This document shows positions 26,299-34,375 of a DNA stretch of 38,154 nucleotides, in pieces. Both the position numbers and the translations under genes were made by a program. Source of the DNA: an uncultured Porphyromonadaceae bacterium (lineage in GTDB: Bacteria; Bacteroidota; Bacteroidia; Bacteroidales; Muribaculaceae); the NCBI GenBank assembly GCA_947178165.1, contig CAMWXH010000016.1:1-38154 (forward strand), given 5' to 3'. Position 1 is the first letter of the stretch. Each line of letters begins with the position of its first letter. Under the pieces are notes generated by a model, which was given only the letters and a program-made list of their open reading frames with translations, did not search any database and was not told where the DNA came from.

Positions 26299-26469
26299 TT
26301 CAGAAGCATAATATTTTATTTTTTTATAGAATATATACTTGCGAAAATTGAATAAGATTATAAAAAATATTCAAATCAGTTTTCCTGCAACGTTGCAATC
26401 AAAATCTGATTAATATCAATCTTTCCATTGAAATATTACAATTTTTCTTCAAATAGATGGTTTGAGGTG

Positions 26470-26477
26470 TAAATTTG
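26470..26477 (+). promoter_or_regulatory. Probable -7 box of the TerD operon
   Basis: TAAATTTG matches TAnnTTTG, 36 bases before the first TerD ATG. No TTG is found at the right -33 distance, so the promoter may need an activator or another sigma factor. Confidence 0.4.
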
Positions 26478-26513
26478 CAACAAGAAAAGAAAAAAAACTA
26501 AAATTTATATATT

Positions 26514-27068
26514 ATGGCAATCAATCTTGAAAAAGGACAGAGAGTGGCAGTTGAACTTCCTAAGTTCACAATCGGACTCGGATGGGATGTTAACAACACA
26601 AGCACAGGTTATGATTTCGACCTGGACGCTTCGGCTTTCATCAATGGTGAAAACGGCAAGATTCTCGCAGATGAATATTTCGTGTTCTACAACAATTTGC
26701 AGTCGCCCGATGAATCGGTTGTGCATACGGGCGATAATCTCACCGGAGAGGGAGAAGGAGACGACGAAAGCATAATGGTTGATCTTTCAAAGATTGATCC
26801 TCGTGTGAAGGAGATAGTGTTTGTCGTAACCATCCATAAGGCTGATGAACGCCGCCAGAACTTCGGACAGGTGCGCAATGCCTTTATTCGCATCTATGAT
26901 TCGACAACCGGCGCAGAGATTCTTCGATATGATCTTGACGAGGACTTCTCAATTGAAACTGCTGTGGAATTCGGGCGAATCTATAAGCGTAACGGACAAT
27001 GGAAGTTCGAGGCTATCGGCACCGGACAAAAGGCCGGCCTGGCAGAATATCTTAAAAAGTATAATTAA
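26514..27068 (+). CDS. terD: TerD-family calcium-binding stress protein
   Basis: A 184-residue cytoplasmic protein of the TerD family, beta-sandwich proteins that bind calcium and are tied to tellurite, phage, colicin and general stress resistance. It starts MAINLEKGQRVAVELP as is usual for the family. Calcium-ligand motifs are intact: DFDLDASAF (D34, D36, D38), HTGDNLTGEGEGDDES (D74 to E85) and FVVTIHKA. It ends with FGRIYKRNGQWKFEAIGTG and a short helix. It is the first gene of a run of six, with the next TerD gene 12 bases downstream. The family is certain; the specific stress is not deducible, since Ter genes are often unrelated to tellurite in nature. Confidence 0.95.
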   Translation: MAINLEKGQRVAVELPKFTIGLGWDVNNTSTGYDFDLDASAFINGENGKILADEYFVFYNNLQSPDESVVHTGDNLTGEGEGDDESIMVDLSKIDPRVKEIVFVVTIHKADERRQNFGQVRNAFIRIYDSTTGAEILRYDLDEDFSIETAVEFGRIYKRNGQWKFEAIGTGQKAGLAEYLKKYN

Positions 27069-27080
27069 AACTAAATAGCA

Positions 27081-27743
27081 ATGGCAATAAATCTTGAAAA
27101 AGGACAGAAGATAAATCTCGAAAAGAGCAATGGCACCAAATTCACGAATTTCTGTGTGGGTTGCAACTGGGGCGCTATTGTATCGGGTGGCTTCCTTGGC
27201 CTCGGCAGAAAAGTGCAGGATGTGGATTTAGACCTTTCTTGCGTTATGGTGGATGAAGCCGGCAATCTGGTGGATCATATCTATTCTCCTCTCTACCGCA
27301 CAGATTTCCTTGGACGTTACGGCATGCCTCCCGGGAAGATTAATTCAAGGGAACACGCCCTGCGACATAGCGGTGATGACCTCAAAGGGGATCTGAATGG
27401 CGATGACGGATTGGATAATGAGATCATAACAGTTGACCTTGCCCGAGTCGGTTCTGACGTGCAGCAGATATTCTTCTTCCTTAATAATGTGGGAAAAGAG
27501 GATTTCTCTCAGATTCCATACGCTTCAATCCGAATGTATGAAGGCACACCCTCACGAGTTAAGGAGGTGTTTGCAACCTACAACGTCGGCTCTTCGCCCC
27601 AATATCAGGGTAAGAAAGCGTTGATAATGGGTAAGCTATATCGCCGTAATGGTGAATGGAAATTCTCTGCAATCGGGGATGCATATCCCGATGCCAACTT
27701 ATGCGAAACAATCAGACGAATAGTAAATAATTACGCAAAATAA
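27081..27743 (+). CDS. TerD-family protein, second paralogue
   Basis: A 220-residue TerD-family protein whose start is almost identical to that of its neighbour at protein and DNA level (MAINLEKGQ), indicating duplication. Calcium-ligand motifs are DVDLDLS (D47, D49, D51) and HSGDDLKGDLNGDDGLDNE. Between them is an insertion of about 25 residues relative to the first copy (SPLYRTDFLGRYGMPPGKIN). The domain also begins with a Cys pair (NFCVGCNW) not seen in the first. It ends with MGKLYRRNGEWKFSAIGDAY. A VWA gene starts 3 bases after its stop. It probably forms mixed assemblies with the first TerD; that is inference. Confidence 0.92.
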   Translation: MAINLEKGQKINLEKSNGTKFTNFCVGCNWGAIVSGGFLGLGRKVQDVDLDLSCVMVDEAGNLVDHIYSPLYRTDFLGRYGMPPGKINSREHALRHSGDDLKGDLNGDDGLDNEIITVDLARVGSDVQQIFFFLNNVGKEDFSQIPYASIRMYEGTPSRVKEVFATYNVGSSPQYQGKKALIMGKLYRRNGEWKFSAIGDAYPDANLCETIRRIVNNYAK

Positions 27744-27746
27744 ATT

Positions 27747-28385
27747 ATGAGAAGATTACCGGTATATTTATTGCTCGATACGTCGGGTTCAATGTTTGGG
27801 GAGCCAATCGAGGCAGTGAAAAATGGAGTGCAGGTGCTTGTATCCACGCTCCGGCAGGATCCATACGCGCTTGAGACTGCATATCTCAGTATCATTACTT
27901 TCGACAGCAGTGCCCGGCAGGTGACACCCCTTACTGAATTGTCAGCTTTTCAACAGCCTAACCTTCAAGCCACAGGATGCACAGCTCTTGGCGAGGCCCT
28001 TGCGCTGCTGTCGCAGAGAGCAGACCAGGAGGTGAACAAGACAACTCTTGAGAAGAAGGGCGACTGGAAGCCTCTTGTGTTCATAATGACCGATGGAGAG
28101 CCGACCGATGACCTCAACCGTGGACTTGCTGAGTTTAAGAAACGCAAATGGGGAATGGTTGTGGCATGTGCGGCTGGTGCAGGAGCAAACACAAATACAC
28201 TCAAGAGAATCACCGAATGTGTGGTTTCGCTCGACACTGCCGACAGCACCACGATAAAGGCTTTCTTCAAATGGGTTTCCGCTTCAGTGAGTTCGGGAAG
28301 CATGAAGGTGGAGGAAACAGGTGCTGAAGCTACAACCCTCAGCGAATTGCCACCACCGCCTCCGGAAGTGAATATTGTGGTGTGA
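27747..28385 (+). CDS. TerY-like von Willebrand factor A domain protein (copy 1)
   Basis: A 212-residue cytoplasmic VWA protein of the TerY type, which in Ter systems works with a kinase and a PP2C phosphatase. The metal-ion-dependent adhesion site is complete: DTSGS (D11, S13, S15), Thr near residue 79 (GCTALGEA) and D116 (IMTDGEPTDD). The domain fills residues 1-190. A flexible stretch then leads to a proline-rich tail, LPPPPPEVNIVV. It starts 3 bases after the second TerD gene. The next gene is a paralogue ending in the same kind of tail, so the tail is probably a shared docking motif. Confidence 0.92.
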   Translation: MRRLPVYLLLDTSGSMFGEPIEAVKNGVQVLVSTLRQDPYALETAYLSIITFDSSARQVTPLTELSAFQQPNLQATGCTALGEALALLSQRADQEVNKTTLEKKGDWKPLVFIMTDGEPTDDLNRGLAEFKKRKWGMVVACAAGAGANTNTLKRITECVVSLDTADSTTIKAFFKWVSASVSSGSMKVEETGAEATTLSELPPPPPEVNIVV

Positions 28386-28437
28386 CGAATGAAGAGAGTG
28401 ATTTAGAAAAACATAGATACAAATCAAGGGAATTAAA

Positions 28438-29073
28438 ATGAGAAGACTTCCGGTTTATCTTTTAATAGACACTTCCGGGTCGATGCGCGGAGAACCGATT
28501 GAATCTGTCAAGGTCGGGCTTGAGACAATGGTGTCGAGTTTGCGGCAAGACCCTTTCGCATTGGAATCGGTGAACATAAGCATCATAACATTCGACCGGG
28601 ATGTGAAACAGGTGTTGCCACTCACTCCGCTCGATGAACTTCAGCTTCCTCAGATCACCACTCCTGACAGCGGGCCGACACATACGGGAGAGGCTCTTAG
28701 GCTCCTCTGCGAACGCATAGATGAAGAGGTGAAGAGGAGCGCTCCTGATCATAAGGGCGACTGGATGCCGTTGCTCTTCTTGATGACCGACGGCAAGCCT
28801 TCCGACAGCAAGCTTTACAGGGAGATGATTCCTGAGATAAAGAAACGGCGTTTTGCAGGCATAATAGCTTGTGCCGCCGGGATGAATGCAAAGACTGAGC
28901 CACTGAAGGAGCTGACTGATGAGGTATATTCTCTTGACACTGTCGATAGCACCTCTTTCAAGAAGTTCTTCAAGTGGGTTTCAGATTCAATCGGGGTGGG
29001 AAACAGGAGTCTCGGAGCGACTGACGACCTTCTGCTTCCTCCTCCTCCGCCCGAAGTTAATGTTATTATTTGA
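28438..29073 (+). CDS. TerY-like von Willebrand factor A domain protein (copy 2)
   Basis: A 211-residue paralogue of the preceding VWA protein. Its start MRRLPVYLLIDTSGSM is nearly the same. MIDAS residues are D11, S13, S15, a Thr near 81-83 (GPTHTGEA) and D118 (LMTDGKPSD). It ends LLPPPPPEVNVII. The gap from the first copy is 52 bases with no terminator. Its stop at 29071-29073 lies 8 bases before the ATG of the phosphatase gene. Two VWA copies may allow a heterodimer or binding of different TerD partners; this is inference. Confidence 0.92.
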   Translation: MRRLPVYLLIDTSGSMRGEPIESVKVGLETMVSSLRQDPFALESVNISIITFDRDVKQVLPLTPLDELQLPQITTPDSGPTHTGEALRLLCERIDEEVKRSAPDHKGDWMPLLFLMTDGKPSDSKLYREMIPEIKKRRFAGIIACAAGMNAKTEPLKELTDEVYSLDTVDSTSFKKFFKWVSDSIGVGNRSLGATDDLLLPPPPPEVNVII

Positions 29074-29081
29074 GAGTGATC

Positions 29082-30530
29082 ATGAAGAGAGAGCATCGTT
29101 TATCGGGCAGGAGGCCCGGAGAAGTGGCAAGAGTCAATGAGGCGGTAAGAAAGCTCGACAAGGCTATGGAGTTGTCGGGTGTGCCTGAACGCGACAAGCA
29201 ACCATTTCTTGAATGGGTGATTAAGGAACTATGGGATAAATTCAAGGAGGAGCGAATGGAAAAACGTTTAAGAATTGAGAATGAAATCCGACAACTTGGA
29301 ATCCGTTTTCCTAACGGCACAGTAAATGAGGACTATAGCGTATCATTCAGCCTGCCTTCTGAAAAGATTTCCAATGTAACGCTTGAGGGTGTGGAAGAAA
29401 TAGGATTGCTCTTCACTCAAGAGGAGAATGGTCAATATCTTCTGATGGGGCGACCATCAAAGGCAGGAGATTATATCTTGAGATTACGTTATGATACATC
29501 AGTCGGCGAGCCAACGTCGGAGTTAATCATTCCGGTTGCATTCAACCCTAATCCGAGAGACTTATGGAGGGATATCCCCACCGACCGCAACATACCATAT
29601 TACAAGGAAGATTCAGAGTTAGATTACATAAAAGTTGAGTCCGGGCCGGATGGGTTGCCTAAGAAGGATGTTGTTGCTGCCAGCCGGAGGGGCCGGAGCC
29701 ATGCACAGGAGGGGAAAGCCCGTGATGATCATTATGGAATCTGCCACTGCAAGGATTCGGACTGGTATATCTTAGCTGTGGCCGATGGTGCGGGTTCCGC
29801 AAAGTATTCCAGAAAAGGATCGGAAGTGGCCTGCGGTGCCGTGGTGGAACATTGTCGGAATCGGCTTCTTGACAATGTCGCTTTTGAGTCGGCAATAAGT
29901 GAATACGCATCCGACCGGGAGAATAAGGAGAAGAGGACGGAGGTGACTCGCCACATCATTGAAATCATATATAAAGGCGCGATGAAGGCTCACGAGGCAG
30001 TAAAGAACGTTGCTCAAGCCAATGGAGAGGTCAAATTGAAGGATTTTGCCACAACATTGATGTTTGCCATTTGCAAGAGATATGACTTCGGCTGGTTCAT
30101 TGCATCCTTCTGGGTTGGAGACGGCGCGATGTGTATTTTCGATGAAAAGAATAAGACGGTAAAACTTCTCGGCACACCCGATGAAGGGGAGTATTCAGGT
30201 CAGACACGATTCCTGACTATGCCTGAGATTTTTCGTGATCCAGAAGCGGTGAGCAAACGATTGCGGATGGCCATTGTGCCTGATTTCACTGCGCTTTTCC
30301 TTATGACCGACGGTGTCTCCGATCCTATGTTCGAAACAGAGAAGAACCTAAATGATTACCATAAATGGGAAGAGTTTTATGAAAAGCTTATCGCCGGTTT
30401 CCCCGAAGATGAAATAGGGGGAGTAGTGCTTTCCGACGACAATGAGGAATCGAAAGAGCAACTTTTGCGATGGCTTGATTTCTGGAGTCCGGGCAATCAC
30501 GATGACCGCACAATAGCAATCCTTTATTGA
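29082..30530 (+). CDS. PP2C-family protein phosphatase with N-terminal helical and Ig-like region
   Basis: A 482-residue protein whose C-terminal ~290 residues form a PP2C-type Ser/Thr phosphatase. Metal-binding motifs: ARDDHYG (about 213-219), VADGAGSAKYSRKGS with D235, WVGDGAM with D347, FLMTDGVSDP with D410, and HDDRT with D474/D475. Residues 1-70 are charged and helical (LDKAMELSGVPERDKQPFLE). Residues 75-155 resemble an Ig-like beta domain (SVSFSLPSEKISNVTLEG, ending TSELIIPVAF). I chose ATG 29082: the frame can be extended to 29070 only through TTG or GTG codons that overlap the previous stop. It is the phosphatase of a TerY-P triad and would reverse the action of the kinase that follows. 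Confidence 0.9.
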   Translation: MKREHRLSGRRPGEVARVNEAVRKLDKAMELSGVPERDKQPFLEWVIKELWDKFKEERMEKRLRIENEIRQLGIRFPNGTVNEDYSVSFSLPSEKISNVTLEGVEEIGLLFTQEENGQYLLMGRPSKAGDYILRLRYDTSVGEPTSELIIPVAFNPNPRDLWRDIPTDRNIPYYKEDSELDYIKVESGPDGLPKKDVVAASRRGRSHAQEGKARDDHYGICHCKDSDWYILAVADGAGSAKYSRKGSEVACGAVVEHCRNRLLDNVAFESAISEYASDRENKEKRTEVTRHIIEIIYKGAMKAHEAVKNVAQANGEVKLKDFATTLMFAICKRYDFGWFIASFWVGDGAMCIFDEKNKTVKLLGTPDEGEYSGQTRFLTMPEIFRDPEAVSKRLRMAIVPDFTALFLMTDGVSDPMFETEKNLNDYHKWEEFYEKLIAGFPEDEIGGVVLSDDNEESKEQLLRWLDFWSPGNHDDRTIAILY

Positions 30531-30606
30531 GCGTTAAACCACTAACTTACTTTATTCGCTTTAATGCATTTTTTCACGTAAATATTATCCCCCTTATATA
30601 TAAGTT

Positions 30607-32088
30607 ATGGCAAAGATAGTTAAGCTGACAGCATCGGATGGAAGCAATGTTGAATTTGTGGATGAGGTTATCGGCAGCGGCGCAATGAAGGATGTTTATT
30701 TCAGTCCTGACAAGAGTTATGTTGTCGGGTTTTTCCGCACGCGTCAGGATGCTAACTCGAAAGACCGGCTTCAGAATATTGTGGGTAAATATCGTGAAAA
30801 AATATTTAACGGAGCCGGAGGAGACTATTGGGAAAATTTATTTTGCTGGCCCACAAAGCTTGTGGAATGGAACGGAAGGCTTGGGGTGGTTTGCCCGGCC
30901 TATCAGAGTCATTTCTTTTTCAAGGATGGAATGTTCAAAGGGAAGGAGAAAGAGGGAAAATGGTTTGCCTCGGCCAAGCTCAGGAATAAATTCCTGAAGC
31001 CGGAGCAGAAAGGCACGTGGCTCACACATTTCCATTTCTGCCTTCAGATTGCACGAGCCGTGCGCCGCCTTCATGCAGCCGGCTTGGCTCATTCCGACCT
31101 TTCTTATAAGAATGTGCTTGTTGACCCGGAAAGCGGGCGCGCCACTGTGATTGATTGTGACGGGCTCGTCGTTCCTGGCAAATATCCTCCGGATGTTGTC
31201 GGCACTCCTGATTTTATCGCCCCCGAAGTGTTGCAGACAAGAGCCTTACCTATGGGCGACCCTAATAAGAAATTGCCGAGCATACTGACTGACCGTCATG
31301 CCCTCGCGGTGCTGATCTATATGTATCTCCTTAACCGGCATCCATTGCGTGGAGGCAAAGTTCACGATCTCGATACTGCAAGGGATGAGGAATTGTCGAT
31401 GGGCGAGAAGGCTTTGTTCGTAGAACATCCGAATGATAAAAGCAACAGGCCCAAGGTTGACCAGATGGCTCCTTCGGAACTTCCGCAGGGAGACGTGACC
31501 AAACGTCCTTACACTATTTGCGGGCCTTACATCAGCGAGCTTTTCGAAAGGGCGTTCATTGATGGCTTGCACGACCCTTCCAAAAGGCCCACAGCTGATG
31601 AGTGGGAGACGGCCCTTGTCAAGACAACCGACCTTATGCAGCCTTGTCAGAATCCGAATTGCGAAGCGCATTGGTTTGTCTTTGACAATAGCACAAAGCC
31701 AAAGTGTCCTTTCTGCGGAACTGAATATCATGGTCAGCTTCCGGTGCTCAATTTATATTATTCCCCGGCAAAGGGGAGGTTTATTCCTGAGAAATATAGG
31801 CTGATGGTTTATGACAAGCAGTCGCTATATAAGTGGCATGTGAACAGATTCATAACTCCTAACGAGCGTATCAGCCCGGAGGATAAGAAACCGGTAGGGG
31901 ATTTTCATTTTCATGGAGGAAAATGGATTCTCATAAACAGGCGTCTTCCCGACATGTGGGACGTGACAGAGCAACAGAAGCGTCAAATAAAACCGGGGGA
32001 ATATGTTGAACTTACAGAAGGACGCAAGATTCTGCTTTCAGGTGAGGATGGAGGCCGGCTTATTGTGGTGCAATTGGTGAAAAACTGA
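30607..32088 (+). CDS. Ser/Thr protein kinase-like protein with C-terminal zinc ribbon and FHA-like region
   Basis: A 493-residue cytoplasmic kinase-like protein. The glycine loop is GSGAMKDVYF (G23-F32) with K28. The usual beta-3 VAIK lysine position reads YVVGFF (G41), so K28 may be the ATP lysine, as in WNK kinases. The catalytic loop is HSDLSYKN (D164, N169), the magnesium-binding motif is IDCDG (D183), and GTPDFIAPE (200-207) is the activation-segment end. A zinc ribbon follows, with C347, C352, C367 and C370 (CQNPNC to CPFC). The last ~110 residues (KYRLMVYDKQSLYKWHV onward) look beta-rich and FHA-like, which would bind phosphothreonine; that is a weak call. It lies 76 bases after the phosphatase gene and completes the TerY-P set. 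Confidence 0.88.
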   Translation: MAKIVKLTASDGSNVEFVDEVIGSGAMKDVYFSPDKSYVVGFFRTRQDANSKDRLQNIVGKYREKIFNGAGGDYWENLFCWPTKLVEWNGRLGVVCPAYQSHFFFKDGMFKGKEKEGKWFASAKLRNKFLKPEQKGTWLTHFHFCLQIARAVRRLHAAGLAHSDLSYKNVLVDPESGRATVIDCDGLVVPGKYPPDVVGTPDFIAPEVLQTRALPMGDPNKKLPSILTDRHALAVLIYMYLLNRHPLRGGKVHDLDTARDEELSMGEKALFVEHPNDKSNRPKVDQMAPSELPQGDVTKRPYTICGPYISELFERAFIDGLHDPSKRPTADEWETALVKTTDLMQPCQNPNCEAHWFVFDNSTKPKCPFCGTEYHGQLPVLNLYYSPAKGRFIPEKYRLMVYDKQSLYKWHVNRFITPNERISPEDKKPVGDFHFHGGKWILINRRLPDMWDVTEQQKRQIKPGEYVELTEGRKILLSGEDGGRLIVVQLVKN

Positions 32089-32117
32089 CCGGTTTTAGGG
32101 ATGCAGGTAATTGATTG

Positions 32118-32148
32118 TTTGTATATTCTGAAAAAATTATTACATTTG
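32118..32148 (+). promoter_or_regulatory. Exact-consensus promoter of the envelope operon
   Basis: TTTG at 32118-32121, 19 bases, then TACATTTG at 32141-32148. The start site should be near 32155, giving a 30-nt leader to the ATG at 32185. It shows that the envelope genes can be expressed independently of the Ter genes. Confidence 0.7.
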
Positions 32149-32184
32149 TGAATAATTTAAACAGACAGTATTCTCCTGTCACTT

Positions 32185-34314
32185 ATGACTTACAAAATGT
32201 TTGACACTTACAAAAGGAATTGTACTTACAAAAATGATTGTCTAAGGTTGTTTCTTTTTCTAATAGCAATCGTGACGATGGCAAATCACGGAGGAGATTT
32301 GTTTGCATCGGAGCGAAGTTCACTCAAGATTGACCGCACCCTCTTTTATAGACAGAGGGCTGTGCCGGAGCTGGTTGACAATTACCAGTATGCAATGTTC
32401 TATGCCAATGGGAACAAGGTGTATAATCTGAAGGGTTTTGAAATAGTGGAGGCTCCGATGAATATACGGCAATTGCGGCTTAACCCTGCAGGACATTCCA
32501 TAGCCACGATCATAAGCAATGGGAAACGAAGCACTGTAGTGACCTACGACATAAACGCTCAGAAACATCGGCTGGCTCAGGTGAAGGCCTTCGTGAATCC
32601 TCAAGACATGGAATATACCTCGGATAGCCGCCTTCTTGTCGTGGCCGACGGGAGATCGCTCCATTTTCTTGATTCTCGCTCAATGGAGCCGGCAGGAGAG
32701 ATAGAACTTCCCATTGTGTCTTTTAAGCTCGCCGCATCGCCAAAAGGACTGATGGCTGTGACCGGTGATGGAAAGATTATAATTGTCAGCACTGAAACTA
32801 ACAGAATTGTTAGAACCATAGATAGTGCTGATTCAATTGTGGATATATTATTCGAACCGACGGGGAGTCTCTTAGGCGTTTTAACCGATCGAGGAATCTT
32901 GCGGATTTATGACGGCCACTCATTCAACCATCTTTATGATAGGGACGTGCCATTGGAGGCCTCTTCACTATCTTTTCATCCCGACGGAAAATATGTAGCT
33001 GTGAATCATCATGGCAATCGTATAAAGTTTATGAATTTAATGGAGCCTTCCGATTCAATCTCACTTTCTGATGCTGAGGGCCATGTGCAAAATGCCCGCT
33101 TCATTCGAGATGAAAGAGGAGAGGAATATATTGCCTATAATACGCTCTATTCACTAAAGTATATCCAATTAAGCGGTTTTATACCCAACTATACAAAACT
33201 CCTCGAAGATGAGCTTAATGCAAGGATGGCTGCATGGTCAAAGATGCTCCCTTTTGAAACAGAGGAGGAGTATGCCCTGCGTGTAAATGAGGAGACCAAA
33301 GCTCGACAGAAAAAGCTTTTTGCCAATGAAATAGCAACCGGTTTGGCCGGCGACCTGATCAGGAGGGCTGATGTGACTCTGGGAAACTATAATCCGGAGA
33401 GCGGACAGCTTGCATTGTCTTTAAGTGGAATGAATGATGTATTTCTTGTTGTCCCTCAGGATGAAGCTGTGAATTTCGGATCTGCCTCCGACCTGGAGTT
33501 TCGTAACGCGGTTTATGCTTTGACTCCTAACGATTCTTTTGAAGTGATTTATGTGGAAGTATTCAATCCACATACGGGTAAGAGTTACACGTTCGACAAC
33601 CTTGCCCGACAGAAACTTGACTTTTTGGTTACAGATGATTCATTTATCTCTCTCGACCTTATAAGGCAATCATCGCGTGAAGATGCAAGGTTGCAGACTA
33701 TAAAAGAGGAAGTGCTGTCCAAGGCGAAAGTTAACAGCTTGCTTTCAGACCATACAAAGATTGACGTGAGCGCGGATATCATATCAGATTATGATGAAGA
33801 TGGGAAGCGAATAAATAATTATAGGGTCGATTTCACTTATACGGTGGAACCTGATTTCTCAGCTACCGAGGACTTCGCTCCCGGCAAATATGATATATCC
33901 GATTCCCACGCGGCAGAATCAATGCTCAACATCGTTGCTAAAGCATTTGAGGATGAGTTTAAGCAATATCTGCAACCCGGAAAGAAAGTGATGGTCAATC
34001 TTACCGGGTCGGCAGATGCCATCCCGATTTTGCGATTGATAGGTTATGACGGAAGATATGGGGAATTTGAAAGTGAAGTGTGCAGAATTGATGGAAACCT
34101 CTCATCAGTTTCAGTTTATGCCAAAGAGGGAATACGCACAAACGAGCAGCTTGCTTTTATTCGCGCACAGGCAGTGAAGGATAATCTACTTAAGGGGGTG
34201 CCGGGGCTTACGGATATGGATGTAAGTTATAATTATAATATTGAGGTTAGCGAAGAGAAGGGTGGTGCCTTCCGGCGTATCAATGTTTCCTTTATCTTTG
34301 TAGATGTTTTCTAA
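32185..34314 (+). CDS. Exported WD40-like beta-propeller protein with OmpA-like C-terminus
   Basis: A 709-residue exported protein. Its n-region has a three-fold hexad (TYKMFD-TYKRNC-TYKNDC) before the hydrophobic core LRLFLFLIAIVTMA; cleavage is likely near LFASE. Residues 45-335 form a WD40-like propeller with repeating blades (AGHSIATIISNGK, SDSRLLVVADGRSLHFLDSR, PTGSLLGVLTDRGILRIYDG, PDGKYVAVNHHG). A helical linker (about 345-385) and a beta region follow. The last ~170 residues resemble an OmpA-like peptidoglycan-associated domain: MVNLTGSADAIPI, then RTNEQLAFIRAQAVKDNLL and GGAFRRINVSFIF. This is a likely periplasmic scaffold bound to peptidoglycan. An ATG at 32197 is an alternative start. 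A caspase gene follows 61 bases later. Confidence 0.8.
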   Translation: MTYKMFDTYKRNCTYKNDCLRLFLFLIAIVTMANHGGDLFASERSSLKIDRTLFYRQRAVPELVDNYQYAMFYANGNKVYNLKGFEIVEAPMNIRQLRLNPAGHSIATIISNGKRSTVVTYDINAQKHRLAQVKAFVNPQDMEYTSDSRLLVVADGRSLHFLDSRSMEPAGEIELPIVSFKLAASPKGLMAVTGDGKIIIVSTETNRIVRTIDSADSIVDILFEPTGSLLGVLTDRGILRIYDGHSFNHLYDRDVPLEASSLSFHPDGKYVAVNHHGNRIKFMNLMEPSDSISLSDAEGHVQNARFIRDERGEEYIAYNTLYSLKYIQLSGFIPNYTKLLEDELNARMAAWSKMLPFETEEEYALRVNEETKARQKKLFANEIATGLAGDLIRRADVTLGNYNPESGQLALSLSGMNDVFLVVPQDEAVNFGSASDLEFRNAVYALTPNDSFEVIYVEVFNPHTGKSYTFDNLARQKLDFLVTDDSFISLDLIRQSSREDARLQTIKEEVLSKAKVNSLLSDHTKIDVSADIISDYDEDGKRINNYRVDFTYTVEPDFSATEDFAPGKYDISDSHAAESMLNIVAKAFEDEFKQYLQPGKKVMVNLTGSADAIPILRLIGYDGRYGEFESEVCRIDGNLSSVSVYAKEGIRTNEQLAFIRAQAVKDNLLKGVPGLTDMDVSYNYNIEVSEEKGGAFRRINVSFIFVDVF

Positions 34315-34375
34315 ATTTATCGTGACACGAGGCTGCAAGAAATCTTCTGATATCCTCAGTCCAATCCTAAGAAAT

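Larger units (their letters stand above)
25948..26513. other. 566-base noncoding region upstream of the Ter operon
   Basis: No credible gene. It contains the upstream region of the thioredoxin-fold gene, a structured repeat element (26059-26298), a very AT-rich stretch (about 26300-26460) and the -7 box of the TerD operon. No tRNA-like cloverleaf was seen. Confidence 0.7.

Noticed and set aside
26514-28385. A dedicated tellurite-resistance operon
   Set aside because: TerD and TerY-like genes are present but terA, terC and the classic terZABCDE set are not; Ter proteins often serve other stress roles.
34304-34375. 24-residue N-terminal extension of the caspase
   Set aside because: It overlaps the end of the upstream gene and pushes the signal peptide inward; ATG 34376 is better.
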